Below are positions 9,295-20,275 of a DNA stretch of 64,000 nucleotides, piece by piece. Below the pieces are notes generated by a model. The model worked only from the letters and a program-made list of their open reading frames with translations. It did no database searches and was not told the DNA's origin. The position numbers and the translations under genes are program-made. Position 1 is the first letter of the stretch. The number at the start of each line of letters is the position of its first letter. Source of the DNA: Fodinicola feengrottensis. GTDB taxonomy: Bacteria; Actinomycetota; Actinomycetes; Mycobacteriales; HKI-0501. The stretch is taken from assembly GCF_010993775.1 (NCBI RefSeq), contig NZ_WOTO01000021.1:62001-126000 (forward strand), read 5' to 3'.

Positions 9295-9997
9295 TTATTC
9301 CTGGATGGCGGGCACTCGGACACCAGTGAACAGCGCGTGCCGCCGCAGGGTGAAGCCCAAAGACTCGTAGAGCCGGATGGCGGTTGTGTTGGTGGCACCG
9401 GTGTGCAGGAAGGGCGTCGTCACCTCGCTCCCGGATCACCGCGGCGACCGCCTTGACCAGCCGGCCGCCGAGCCCACGTCCGCGGTAGGCCGGGTCCGTA
9501 CACACCGCGCTGACCTCCGTCCAGCCGGGCGGCCGGAGCCGCTCGCCGGCCATCGCCACCAGCGCCCCGTTGTGCCGGATGCCCAGGTACGTGCCGAGTT
9601 CCACGGTCCGCGCCCGGAATGGTCCTGGGTCCGTACGAGCCACCAGGTCGAGCATCTCAGGCACGTCCTCCAGCCCGAGCCTGACCGCCTCAGTGTCCGG
9701 TTCGGCGGCGACGGACGTGTCCACCAGCTGCACTCCGGAGATCTGGAAGACCTGCTCCCACGACACCGGGGCGGGCTCAAGGATGCCGGGCAACACGGCT
9801 ACTTGGCCGGCGCCGACCAGCGCGGCCAGGTCTTGCCAGCAGGCCTCGTCGCGGTTGTCTTCCAGCGACACGAAAGGCGAGACCTCGGACAGATAACGCG
9901 CGGCCCGCCCATACACCTGCGCCACGCCGCGATGCGGGCCCGTCAAAGCACCCCAGCCGGGGTTGTCCAGCGGATGTGTCCCGACCTCATCGACCAC
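9295..9997 (-). CDS. GNAT-family N-acetyltransferase
   Basis: The C-terminal half contains the acetyl-CoA-binding motif (AVCTDPAYRGRGLGGRLVKAV, key R-G-x-G-L-G) and, after a frame break near 9405, the conserved end NTTAIRLYESLGF. The N-terminal half (HPLDNPGWGALTGPH, ISGVQLVD) is typical of two-lobed actinobacterial GNAT proteins. The substrate is unknown. The stop at 9295 is the one reached after correcting the break; without correction the frame would run on to 9179. The gene diverges from the SRPBCC gene. Confidence 0.8.
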
Positions 9998-10169
9998 CCG
10001 CGCTCATCCAACCGCCCTCCGCAGACTTCGCCTCAATCCAGTGGAACGTCGTCCCACCGGCTCTTGATTCCAGATGTCGGCCTTCCCACCTCAAGATCGA
10101 GGTTTCCTCGGGGCCGGCGGTTGGGCAGACTCCGTACGACCACCCATTTTCTGCCGAAAGGGGCACCGC

Positions 10170-10608
10170 ATGCCCAAGGTCTATGCGAGCGCGATCGTGC
10201 CGGCTGACGCCGATCAGGTCTGGCGGCTCGCCGGTGACTTCAACGGACTCGCGAGCTGGCATCCGGCCATCGCCGACAGCAGGCTCACCGCTGGGGATGC
10301 CTCGTCGATCGGCGCGGTACGGGAGCTGAAGACCCCGGACGGCGGCCTCATCGAGGAGGAGCAGATCGCCCGGGATGAGCGGAATCGTACGTACACGTAC
10401 ACCTTCACGCAGAGCCCCTTTCCGGTCCGCAGCTACGTCTCGGTCTTCCGGGTCGCCCCGGTGACTGCCACCAACCAGGCCTTCGTGGAGTGGTCCGCGG
10501 TGTACGACGCCGAAGCCGCCGACGAGGCCGCGATGAACGAGCTCTTCGGGGAACGGCGTCTTCGGCGGCGGGCTGGCCGCCCTGGTCAAGCGGTTCAGCG
10601 CTGCTTAG
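10170..10608 (+). CDS. SRPBCC-family protein
   Basis: This protein of about 146 residues starts MPKVYASAIVPADADQVW, the usual beginning of a polyketide-cyclase/START-like (SRPBCC) domain. The conserved FNGLASWHPAI segment and the SYVSVFRVAPV strand follow. Such proteins form a helix-grip pocket for hydrophobic ligands. A GAAAGGGG ribosome-binding site precedes the ATG. The last 20 residues are shifted by an extra base in a GGGG run near 10552; corrected, the end reads GGGLAALVKRFSAA. The ligand is unknown. Confidence 0.75.
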
Positions 10609-10693
10609 ACCGGCTGCCGTGAGCTGCGGCGGTTTGTCACTCCAGCCTCAGCTCCGATCAGTAGTCACATCCGCATCGGCGTTCGGCCCGCGG

Positions 10694-11759
10694 TCAAACC
10701 ACCGGGTCGCCGGCGAAGGCGGCTCGTACGATCGCGGTCAGGTCGGCCTCGGTGACCGGCCGCGCGTTGTCGGAGTAGTCCTTCTCCAGCAACAGTTTCA
10801 CCGCCCGGTCGACGTCTTCGGCAGACAGTCCGATGTCGCGTAGGGCTCGGGGCGTACCGAGCCGCCCGGTCAGCGCCCAAAGCCCAGCCGGCGCTGACTG
10901 GGTCCCCAACGCCGCGGCGATCGTACGCATCACCTCCGGGACCGCGAGTTCGTTGAACGCGACCACGTATGGCAGCACGATGGTGTGAGTCTCGGCGTGC
11001 GGCAGGTCGAAAGCGCCACCGAGGACGTGGCAGATCCGGTGATGCAGGCCAGACCCGGTGGTCGCGAAGGCCGCGCCAGCCAGGTACGCGCCGTAGAGCG
11101 CACCCGATCGCGCCTCCAGGTCACCGCCGTCCGCCACCACCGCCGGCAGGCTGCCGGCCAGCGTCCGGATGCCTTCGGCCGCCATCAGGGTGGTGATCGG
11201 ACTGGCGGCCGGCACCCACATCGCCTCGACGCAGTGCGCCAGCGCGTTCACCCCGCTCGGCGCGGCGATCGCCGGCGGCAACGACAGCGTCAGCTCCGGG
11301 TCGTAAATCACCGTCGCCGGCTGTACGGCCGGGTCCCGGCCGGTGGTTTTGCGCCCGTCCTCGGTGAGGCCCCAGACCGGCGTCATCTCCGAGCCCGCGT
11401 ACGTGGTGGGCACCGGCCACGATCGGCACCGGCCGGACCAGCGCGATCGCCTTCGCGGTGCCGATGGCGGACCCGCCGCCGACGCACACCACACAGTCCG
11501 CGGCCAGCTCGGCCGCCATCTCCCGGGCCGCCGCGGCAACCTCGATCGGGACATGCTGGCGTACGTCGGTGAAGCGGCCGACCAGCCGATCGCCGAGCGG
11601 ACGGACCAACTGGTCGACCAACCGCTGGTCGCGGTTCGACGCGACGACCAGGACCCGGTGGCCACCGACCCGGTCCGTCTCAGCGGCGAGCTGGCTGGCC
11701 GTACCGGCGCCGAAAACGACCCGCCCTGGCAGTGCCTCGTAAGTAAAGTTTCTCGACAT
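10694..11759 (-). CDS. Maleylacetate reductase (iron-containing alcohol dehydrogenase family)
   Basis: The protein of about 355 residues starts MSRNFTYEALPGRVVFG. CVGGGSAIGTAKAIAL is the nucleotide-binding segment, VPTTYAGSEMTP is the typical maleylacetate reductase signature, and the metal-ligand region carries GLHHRICHVLGGAFDLPHAE. Maleylacetate reductase (EC 1.3.1.32) reduces maleylacetate to 3-oxoadipate in hydroxyquinol and chloroaromatic degradation. The usual neighbour, hydroxyquinol dioxygenase, is not in view, so the pathway here is uncertain. The frame breaks near 11410, just before the signature. Confidence 0.85.
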
Positions 11760-11946
11760 TCGTGACTTCCTGTCGTCGACCCTTCACCCATCATCCACGG
11801 AGGTAGCGGCCTTGGCCGCCAACGGACGATAACGACCGGTCTCCCTCGCTGCCCATTACCACGAAAGATCGACTTAGGCTATCCATGCTTGTGTGACCTA
11901 AACGACAGCGGTAGCTTCAGTCGATCTTGCTCCCACCATCTGGGAC

Positions 11947-12578
11947 GTGGTATTGGTGCCTGCGTACGGGATCGACAGCAGCCAGGTGAGAAGGCTGTTC
12001 GAACGTCGCGAGGCACCGCTACGGACCTTGGCCGGCACCGCCGACCAGGTCGCGAGGACCTGCCACGCGATGAGCCTGCGCTTTCACCGAGGCGGCAAAC
12101 TGGTGGTTTTCGGCAACGGCGGACCGAGTACGGACGCCCAGCACCTGGCCGTCGAGTTCGTCCATCCGGTGATCGTCGGCAAGCGCGCCCTGCCGGCGAT
12201 CTCGTTGACCTCGGACGTTGCCACCCTCACCGGAATCGCCAACGACAAAGGGATCGACGAGGTCTTCGCGCACCAGATCGACTACCTGGCCGAGCCGGCT
12301 GACATCGCCCTCGGGCTGTCGTCCGACGGCAACTGCGGCAACGTGCTGCGCGGGCTCCGGGAAGCGCGTGATCGCGGCTTGCTCACCATTGGCATGGGGG
12401 CGCGGGCGGCGGCTCCGTCGCGGCCGAGCCGGGCCTGGACCACGTCCTGATCGCCGACTCGCCGGACCCGCGGGTCGTGAAAGAAGTGCACGTCACGACG
12501 TATCACATCCTTTGGGAGCTGGTGCACGTGTTCTTCGAACGCCCAGGTGTCCTCCCGCCGGCGGTGATGACCGGATGA
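11947..12578 (+). CDS. SIS-domain phosphosugar isomerase-like protein, first gene of the hydrogenase cluster
   Basis: The protein of about 210 residues has a GmhA-like SIS fold: GGKLVVFGNGGPSTDAQHLA for phosphosugar binding, then LTSDVATLTGIANDKGID and GLSSDGNCGNVL. The end after a frame break at the GGGGG run near 12400 reads VVKEVHVTTYHILWELVHVF, the standard SIS C-terminal helix. GmhA-like genes recur in group 1h hydrogenase operons, where their role is unexplained. The GTG start is weakly supported. The stop overlaps the HypC-like gene as ATGA. Confidence 0.78.
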
Positions 12579-12886
12579 CCGACACACCAGGTGGCTGTCC
12601 GACCCCTCCTCCCCCGGCCCTGACCTCGCCACCCATCCCAAGAGCTCCGGTCTGCTACGACGACGTCTGCATCACCTGCTCCGACCAGGCCGTCGCGGTC
12701 ACCGTGGTCGAACTACTGCCTGACGAGCTGGCCGTGGTGGACACCGGCGTCAGCCATGAAGAAGTCAGCGTCGCGCTGGTGAGCGCCCGCGTCGGCGATA
12801 CGATTTTGGTGCACGCGAAGGAAGCCATCGCGGTCATCGATCCCAGCCAGGCAGCACCGGCCGCGGTCGGAGGTGATCTCCGGTGA
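12575..12886 (+). CDS. HypC-like protein with CITCSD motif
   Basis: The protein has 103 residues. After a proline-rich leader of about 28 residues comes CYDDVCITCSDQAVAVTV, then a small beta-barrel-like segment (DTGVSHEEVSVALV, VGDTILVHAKEAIAVI). The pattern matches HypC/HupF-type hydrogenase chaperones but lacks the N-terminal M-C-L-G-I-P of true HypC; its cysteines sit in C-x-x-C form instead. A genuine HypC is encoded at 20941. It overlaps both neighbours by 4 bases, so the three genes are translationally coupled. It may be a chaperone specific to this hydrogenase. Confidence 0.72.
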   Translation: MTDTPGGCPTPPPPALTSPPIPRAPVCYDDVCITCSDQAVAVTVVELLPDELAVVDTGVSHEEVSVALVSARVGDTILVHAKEAIAVIDPSQAAPAAVGGDLR

Positions 12887-13635
12887 CCAGCAACGGGCAT
12901 TTCCGGAACGGCAGCGCCAGCAATGGCGCGCATCCGACCGACGCGCTGTATCCGTTCCTCTCATCGGGGGCCAGTGATCTGCAGGCGGTGCTCCGGGAGG
13001 TCAGTCAGTCCACTGTGGACAAGACCGAGGAGATCATCGCGCTGCGGGAAACGGTGCTGGCGCAGGACGGTGACCGGCTGGTCGAATGCGCCGCGGCGAT
13101 GGCCGCAGCGTTCGGCGCGGGCGGGCGGCTGTTGTCCTTCGGCAATGGCGGAAGTTCCACCGATGCCCAGGAAGTCGCGAGCCTCTTCCTGAGCCCAGGC
13201 GGAAAATCCCGGCCGCTGCCGGCCTTCAGCCTCACCAATGACATCGCAGTGGTGACCGCGCTGTCCAACGACATCGGGTTCGACGTGGTCTACGCCCGGC
13301 AGATTGCCGCTTTCGGGCGTAAGGCCGACATCGCCGTCGGACTTTCCACGAGTGGTAACTCCGACAACCTGTTGCGTGCCTTCGACGAGGCGCAGCGGCG
13401 AGGAATCCTCACCGTCGGAATCGCCGGCTACACAGGCGGAAAGATGGCCGAGCTGAACAGCATCGACTACCTCTTCGTCGTACCGTCCGCTTCCGTGCAC
13501 CGGATCCAGGAAGCGCAGACCACGATTTACCACGCGCTGTGGGAACTCACTCTCGCGGCCTTCGACGCCCAGGCCGTCGCGGACCGCACCGTCGCCAGCT
13601 CCGAGTCAATCACCATGGGGCCGACCAAATTCTAA
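12883..13635 (+). CDS. SIS-domain phosphosugar isomerase-like protein, second copy
   Basis: This intact 250-residue protein has a GmhA-like SIS domain: LLSFGNGGSSTDAQEVASLF, then LTNDIAVVTALSNDIGFD and GLSTSGNSDNLLRAF. An N-terminal helical extension of about 70 residues is present. It is paralogous to the SIS gene at 11947 but not identical, and sits directly upstream (12 bases) of the hydrogenase small subunit, starting from a GTG overlapping the HypC-like stop. A TAAGGAG site between this gene and the small subunit serves the next start. Its contribution to hydrogenase assembly is unknown. Confidence 0.82.
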   Translation: MTSNGHFRNGSASNGAHPTDALYPFLSSGASDLQAVLREVSQSTVDKTEEIIALRETVLAQDGDRLVECAAAMAAAFGAGGRLLSFGNGGSSTDAQEVASLFLSPGGKSRPLPAFSLTNDIAVVTALSNDIGFDVVYARQIAAFGRKADIAVGLSTSGNSDNLLRAFDEAQRRGILTVGIAGYTGGKMAELNSIDYLFVVPSASVHRIQEAQTTIYHALWELTLAAFDAQAVADRTVASSESITMGPTKF

Positions 13636-13647
13636 GGAGCGTGCGCC

Positions 13648-14723
<1,076 letters not shown>

Positions 14724-14754
14724 CCCGTACGCGTTTACAGGAAGGCACTGACAA

Positions 14755-16551
14755 ATGACATCCTCAACGCGGTCGGGCAAGAGCAGCAAGTCCGACTCCA
14801 ACCTGATGGAAATGAACTGGGATCCGATCACCCGGATCGTCGGCAGCCTTGGCATCTACACCAAGATCGACTGGGCCGCCAAGCGGGTAGTGGAATGCCA
14901 CAGCACGTCGTCGGTGTTCCGCGGCTACAGCATTTTCATGAAGGGCAAGGATCCCCGGGACGCGCATTTCATCACCAGCCGGATCTGCGGCATCTGTGGT
15001 GACAACCACGCGACCTGCTCGGTGTACGCGCAGAACATGGCCTACGGCGTGAAACCACCAAATCTCGGTGAGTGGATCATCAACCTCGGCGAGGCTGCCG
15101 AATACATGTTCGACCACAACATCTTCCAGGAGAACCTGGTCGGCGTTGACTACTGCGAGAAGATGGTCGCCGAGACCAACCCGGGCGTGCTGGAACTGGC
15201 CAGGCACACCGAGGCGCCGCACGCCGAGGACCACGGCTACAAAACCATCGCGGACATCATGAAGTCGCTGAACCCGCTGGAAGGCGAGTTCTACCGGGAG
15301 GCCCTGCGGGTCAGCCGGGAAACCCGCGAGATGTTCTGCCTGATGGAAGGCCGGCACGTCCACCCGTCCACGCTCTACCCGGGCGGCGTCGGCACCGTAG
15401 CGACCATCCAGCTCTTCACCGACTACCTCACCCGGTTGATGCGGTATGTCGAGTTCATGAAGCGCTGTCTGCCCATGCACGACGACCTCTTCGACTTCTT
15501 CTACCAGGCCATGCCCGGCTACGAGCAGGTCGGCCAGCGGCGAATTCTGTTGAACTGCTGGGGAAGCCTGAACGACCCGGAGTACTGCGACTTCAAGTAC
15601 GAGAACATGGCCATGTGGGGCCGCAAGATGTTCGTCACGCCGGGCATCGTGGTCGACGGCAAGCTCGTCACCAACAACCTGGTCGACATCAACCTGGGCA
15701 TCCGGATCCTGCTCGGCAGCTCGTACTACGACGACTGGGAGGGTCAGGAGACGTTCGTTTCCCATGACCCGCTCGGAAATCCGGTCGACCGTCGACACCC
15801 GTGGAACCAGCACACCATTCCGCGGCCGGCCAAGCGCGACTTCGACAGCAAATACTCGTGGACCATGTCGCCGCGCTGGTTCGATGGCAAGGACTACCTG
15901 GCGATGGACACCGGCGGCGGCCCCATCGCGCGCCTGTGGTCCACGGCGCTCTCCGGCCTGGTCGACATCGGTGGGTACGTGAAGGCCACCGGCCACAGCG
16001 TCGTCATCAACCTTCCCCGGTCCGCGACAAAGCCGGAGAAGACGTTCGAGTGGAAGATCCCGCAGTGGAGCAACGCGATTGAGCGTAACCGCGCCCGGAC
16101 CTATTTCCAGGCGTACTGCGCGGCCGCGGCGGTCTATTTCATCGAGCAGGCGATGGCCGAGATCCGAGCCGGGCACACCAAAACCTGGGAGAAGTTCGAC
16201 GTACCGAAGGACGCCATCGGCTGCGGCTTCACCGAGGCGGTACGCGGCGTGCTGTCGCACCACATGGTGATCCGCGACGGCAAGATCGCGAACTACCACC
16301 CGTATCCGCCGACCCCGTGGAACGGCAGCGTCCGGGACGTTTACGGAACCCCTGGCCCGTACGAGGACGCGGTGCAGAACACACCGATCTTCGAGGAGAA
16401 CCCGCCGGACAAGTTCAAGGGCATCGACATCATGCGCGCGGTCCGCAGTTTCGACCCGTGCCTGCCCTGTGGCGTACACATGTACACCGGCGAAGGCAGG
16501 ACGGTGAAGAAGCTGCTGCACACGCCGCACGCCTTCAACTCCGGGGGATAA
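14755..16551 (+). CDS. hhyL: [NiFe] hydrogenase large subunit, group 1h
   Basis: This intact 598-residue catalytic subunit houses the NiFe(CN)2CO centre. The L1 motif is SRICGICGDNHATCS and the L2 motif is DPCLPCGVHMY; together they supply the four Cys ligands. Both motifs and the overall length fit the group 1h (actinobacterial, high-affinity) class. About 22 residues follow the L2 His, available for removal by the maturation protease at 20272. The enzyme oxidises H2, in relatives down to atmospheric levels during carbon starvation. An AGGAAGG ribosome-binding site precedes the ATG. Confidence 0.95.
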   Translation: MTSSTRSGKSSKSDSNLMEMNWDPITRIVGSLGIYTKIDWAAKRVVECHSTSSVFRGYSIFMKGKDPRDAHFITSRICGICGDNHATCSVYAQNMAYGVKPPNLGEWIINLGEAAEYMFDHNIFQENLVGVDYCEKMVAETNPGVLELARHTEAPHAEDHGYKTIADIMKSLNPLEGEFYREALRVSRETREMFCLMEGRHVHPSTLYPGGVGTVATIQLFTDYLTRLMRYVEFMKRCLPMHDDLFDFFYQAMPGYEQVGQRRILLNCWGSLNDPEYCDFKYENMAMWGRKMFVTPGIVVDGKLVTNNLVDINLGIRILLGSSYYDDWEGQETFVSHDPLGNPVDRRHPWNQHTIPRPAKRDFDSKYSWTMSPRWFDGKDYLAMDTGGGPIARLWSTALSGLVDIGGYVKATGHSVVINLPRSATKPEKTFEWKIPQWSNAIERNRARTYFQAYCAAAAVYFIEQAMAEIRAGHTKTWEKFDVPKDAIGCGFTEAVRGVLSHHMVIRDGKIANYHPYPPTPWNGSVRDVYGTPGPYEDAVQNTPIFEENPPDKFKGIDIMRAVRSFDPCLPCGVHMYTGEGRTVKKLLHTPHAFNSGG

Positions 16552-16608
16552 CCGGCGTCCGCGCGTTCCGGCCATCCGTCCCACCACAACTCGACGAAGG
16601 ACTGCCGA

Positions 16609-17549
16609 ATGACGCAGGTAGACGGCAAAGAACTCCCGACCGAGGACGTGGCCGCGCGGATCGAGGAATTGCTCGTACGGTTGGATTCGGCGACGGATCC
16701 GACCGTACGGGCCACCGCGGAGGAACTCGTCCGTACCCTGATCCAGTTCTATGGCAGCGGCCTGGAACGCATCATGGAACTGGTCTTCGAGGACGACGTG
16801 GTCGCCGAGTCGGTGGTGCCCAAGTTCGTCGGTGACAAGCTGGTCGGCAGCATTCTGGTCCTGCACGACCTGCATCCGTCCACGACCGAAGAACGGGTTG
16901 TCGAGGCGCTGGAGCGCGGGTACGCCCGTACCTGGGTTCGCATTCTGGCGGTGTCGAGCTGCTGGGGGTGGACGCGGAGGCCGGCATTGTTTTCCTGCGG
17001 TTGGCGGGCAGTTGCGACGGCTGCCCGTCTTCCACGGTCACCGTGAAACTCGCCATCGAGAAGGCGATTTCCGAGACGGCGCCGGAAATCGTGAAGGTCG
17101 AGGTCGAAGGGATGGTCGAGCCGGCTGGCCCGGTCGACGCTGGTGGCCGGAAAATGCTACCGCTTTCCGGGGTGCCACAGGGAAAACTCACCATCCCCGT
17201 CCAACAGGAACCGCTGGCCGCATCGGCGCCGGCCTGGGTCGAGGTCGGCGGGCTGTCCGGCCTCGCGCCGGGCAAGGTCACCGCCGCGAAGGTCAGCGGC
17301 GTCCACACGGTTGTCTGCAATGTGGGCGGTGACCTGTACGCGTACCGCGACAAGTGCCCGTCCTGCGGTTCCGGGCTGACCCGCGGTGAACTGACCGGTC
17401 AAACCCTGCAATGTCCGCGGTGTGGGCACGGTTATGACGTACGCATCGCCGGCCGTGGTACGACGACACCGTCCGATCACCTGGATCCGTTCCCGTTGTT
17501 ATCCGATGACGGGCATATTCGAGTGGCGGCAACGGCGGCGGCCCGATGA
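16609..17549 (+). CDS. NifU-like / Rieske-like fusion protein, probable hydrogenase electron carrier (HhyE-type)
   Basis: The protein of about 312 residues comprises an N-terminal helical segment (IQFYGSGLERIMELVFEDD), a NifU C-terminal-type domain with its Fe-S-binding C-x-x-C (AGSCDGCPSSTVTVKLAIEKA), and a C-terminal Rieske-fold domain. In the last, the metal sites read KCPSCGSGLT and LQCPRCGHGYDV: two C-x-x-C pairs instead of the Rieske C-x-H and C-x-x-H. The ligand set is therefore four Cys, rubredoxin-like. Iron-sulfur proteins of this kind sit beside Huc and Hhy hydrogenases in mycobacteria and are proposed to pass electrons to the respiratory chain. The frame breaks near 16925. Confidence 0.78.
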
Positions 17550-18178
17550 CACAGGGCCTTCGACGGTTTATGAAGCTGCCGCCACCGCTGGATCCGGCGG
17601 CGGTGGTGGAGAAGTGCGAGATGTGCACCGAGGTTCTCGCCGAAGACCATCCGCACCTGGTCAACGTGGAATCCCGGCAGATCCTCTGTGCCTGCCGGGG
17701 TTGCTATTTGTTGTTCACCGCCCGAAATGCCGGCAAGTTCCGGGCCGTACCGGAGCGGTATCGTTACTCTCCCGAACTCGCCGACGGCATCGCTTTCTGG
17801 GACTCGATTGGGATCCCAGTCGGGATGGCGTTCTTCTTCACCAGCTCCGCTCAGGAAGCTCCGATCGCGTTCTATCCGAGTCCGGCCGGTGCCACCGAGT
17901 CACTGCTGACGATGGAAATGTGGGACGAGGTGCTGACCGCCAACCCTGCCTTCAAAGACGTCACGGAGGACGTCGAGGCATTGTTGATGCGGCGCACCGA
18001 AAGCGGTGTCGAGTGCTATCTGGTGCCTATCGACAGCTGCTACGGGCTGGTTGGGCTGGTCAAGGTGAACTGGCGCGGCTTCGACGGCGGCACCGAGGCT
18101 CGGGACAAAATCGACGCCTTCTTCGAGAACCTGCGCGGTCGCTCGGATCTCATTCCAGTGGATGGCCACGATGGCTGA
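17546..18178 (+). CDS. DUF5947-family hydrogenase-associated protein
   Basis: This intact 210-residue protein starts with an ATG overlapping the previous stop. Cysteines near the N-terminus (KCEMCTEVL, then CACRGCYLLF) form a likely metal site of two C-x-x-C-type pairs. The rest is alpha/beta with a conserved-looking LVPIDSCYGLVGLVKVNWRGFDGG segment. It belongs to a protein family of unknown function found in hydrogenase operons of this class. An assembly or electron-transfer role is plausible from its position and cysteines but unproven. Confidence 0.7.
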   Translation: MTQGLRRFMKLPPPLDPAAVVEKCEMCTEVLAEDHPHLVNVESRQILCACRGCYLLFTARNAGKFRAVPERYRYSPELADGIAFWDSIGIPVGMAFFFTSSAQEAPIAFYPSPAGATESLLTMEMWDEVLTANPAFKDVTEDVEALLMRRTESGVECYLVPIDSCYGLVGLVKVNWRGFDGGTEARDKIDAFFENLRGRSDLIPVDGHDG

Positions 18179-18837
18179 CCTGATCTTCGAGTGCGTCGAC
18201 GCTCAGCCGGACAAGTACGGCGTGAGTCCCACGCTGCTTTTCAAGCTGCGCATCACCGATCCGGACGGTCAGCCGGTGCATGCCATCGCGTTGCGCTGCC
18301 AGCTCCGGATCGAGCCGCAGCGCCGGCGCTACGACGAGGAAGAAGGCGAGCTGCTCGGCACCCTGTTCGGCGACCGGTCGCGGTGGGGCGACACACTCAA
18401 GCCGATCCAGTTCGCCTGCTGTGCTGCTGTCGGTCTTGGTGCCGAGTTTCACCGGCAGCACCGAGATCGACGTGCCGGTGCCATGCACGTACGACATGGA
18501 TGTGACCGCGGGAAGCTATTTCCACGCGCTCCAGGACGGTGTCGTGCCGCTGGTTTTCCTGTTCAGCGGCACCATTTTCGGTAAGGGCGGCGCCAAGGGC
18601 TTCTCGGTCAGCCAGGTGCCGTGGCATCAGGAGGCGAATTTCCGGCTGCCGGTCAAGACCTGGAAGGAGCTGATGGACCGGTATTTCCCGGACACCAGCT
18701 GGCTCCGGGTCCGCCGGGACACTCTCGACGCGCTGCTCAAATACAACGCGGTGCACGCGCTGCCCGGCCTCGACGCGGTCATCACCTCGCTTTTGGAGCA
18801 GAGTTCTTTGAAGCAGGGCGGGGAGAAGACGCCATGA
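18171..18837 (+). CDS. DUF6084-family hydrogenase-associated protein
   Basis: The protein of about 221 residues overlaps the DUF5947 gene by 8 bases and the next gene by 4. Its segments include LRCQLRIEPQRRRYD, LVPSFTGSTEIDVPVPCTYD, KYFHALQDG-type helix AGSYFHALQDGVVPLVFLFSGT and FSVSQVPWHQEANFRLPVKTW, matching the DUF6084 family from hydrogenase loci. No cofactor motif is visible and the function is unknown. The frame breaks near 18420, between FACC and LSVLVPSF. Confidence 0.68.
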
Positions 18838-20275
18838 CCGACCGGTTCGCCTCAGCCAAGGCCATTGCTGACACCGTTCTCTACGAGGGCTATCTGCTCT
18901 ACCCGTATCGAGCGTCCGCGGCGAAAAACCAGGCGCGCTGGCAGTTCGGCGTACTGATGCCTCCTGGTTTCGCCTCCCCCGTCCGCGGCGAATACGACAC
19001 GTGTCAGTGCGAATGTCTTGCCGAGCCGGGCAAGGATGCCGATCTTGAGGTGCTCGTACGATTCCTGCGGCTGCAGCAGCGCACCGCGCAGGCCCTTCGA
19101 CCTGGCGATGTCTATGAGGACGTGCCGTCGCTTTATGCCGCCGAGGGTGAAATCACCACGTGGGTCGAGGCCGTCGCCGAAGAGGTCAGCGTCAAGATCC
19201 CGGTCGCCGACCTTATTGCCGCCGATTCGACGACCGCATTGGACGTGCCGTACGGGCAGGAAAGCGAACCGCTGCGTTCCGCGGAAGGCGAACTCGTTGG
19301 CCGGGTCGTACGCTCACGGGCGGCGCTGCACGGTGAGCTGCGACTGCACGCCGAGGAACTGGACGGCCCGTTCGGTGGCGTGAAAATCCACGCGGAGATC
19401 CGTAACACGACGCCGTGGCAGCATCCGAACCCGTACCGGGACGCGGCCTTACACGCGGCTTTTGTTGCCACCCATGCCCTGATCGGCGTTTCCAGCGGAG
19501 CTTTCCTGTCTCTGCTCGATCCGCCGGAGTGGGCGAAGGTCGCCGTCCAAGAGTGCACGAACGTACGCTGCTGGCCCGTCTTGTTAGGTGCAGGCGACGC
19601 CGTGATGGCCTCCCCCATCATTCTTTACGACTTCCCCACCATCGCGCCGGAAAGCCCTGCGGATCTGTTCGACGGAACAGAAATCGATGAGATCCTGACC
19701 CTTCGTACGATGGCCATGACGGACGAGGAAAAGCGGCAGGCAAGGGCGACCCGCGCCGCGCGCGCGCTCGCGCGCTCGTCGACCGGGTCGACTCGATGCC
19801 GGGTGAGTTGTTGGAGCGACTGCACGGCACAGTTCGTTATCTGCGTGGCGTGACCGGCGAGCCGGACGCGCCGATTGAGCTTCGGGAGCTCACCGACGAC
19901 CCCACCTTGAATGGCGGGCGTGAGTTGGATCCGGGACCGGCATTCACCACCGACGCCCCCTGGTGGAATCCGGAGGCGGACAGCTCGGTCGATCCGGACA
20001 CCGACGCGGTGGTCATCAACGGGGGGGTGGAGGTCCGCCGCGGCAGCAAGGTCGTGCTCCGGCCCGGAGCCCGCCGTACGGACGCGCAGGACATGTTCCT
20101 CGCCGGAATGGTGGCCACCGTCCAAGCGGTCGTGCTGGACGTGGATGGCGAGCAGTACATGGCTGTGTCGCTCGACGACGACCCGGCCGCGGACCTGCAG
20201 ACCAGCCACGGCCGGTTCCGCTATTTCTTCCCGGACGAGGTCGAGCCGTACACCGCCGTGGAAGAGTCGCGATGA
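18834..20275 (+). CDS. Large uncharacterised hydrogenase-operon protein
   Basis: The protein has about 480 residues. It begins with KAIADTVLYEGYLLYPYRASAAKNQ and CQCECL, with a central NTTPWQHPNPYRDAALHAAFVATH segment and a C-terminal domain with VINGGVEVRRGSKVVLRPG and RYFFPDEVEPY. No recognised enzymatic motif is present. It is tied into the operon by ATGA overlaps at both ends, so it is very likely a maturation or assembly factor for this hydrogenase class, but that is inference from context. The frame breaks near 19770 inside a GCGCG run. Confidence 0.65.

Noticed and set aside
16438..16480. A NiFeSe (selenocysteine) hydrogenase
   Set aside because: The L2 motif DPCLPCG is encoded with ordinary Cys codons and no in-frame TGA is present in the large subunit.
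14764..16875. A 703-codon open frame antisense to the hydrogenase large subunit
   Set aside because: It is a composition artefact of high-GC coding DNA. The plus-strand frame carries the full L1/L2 hydrogenase motifs, and the antisense product has no recognisable domain.
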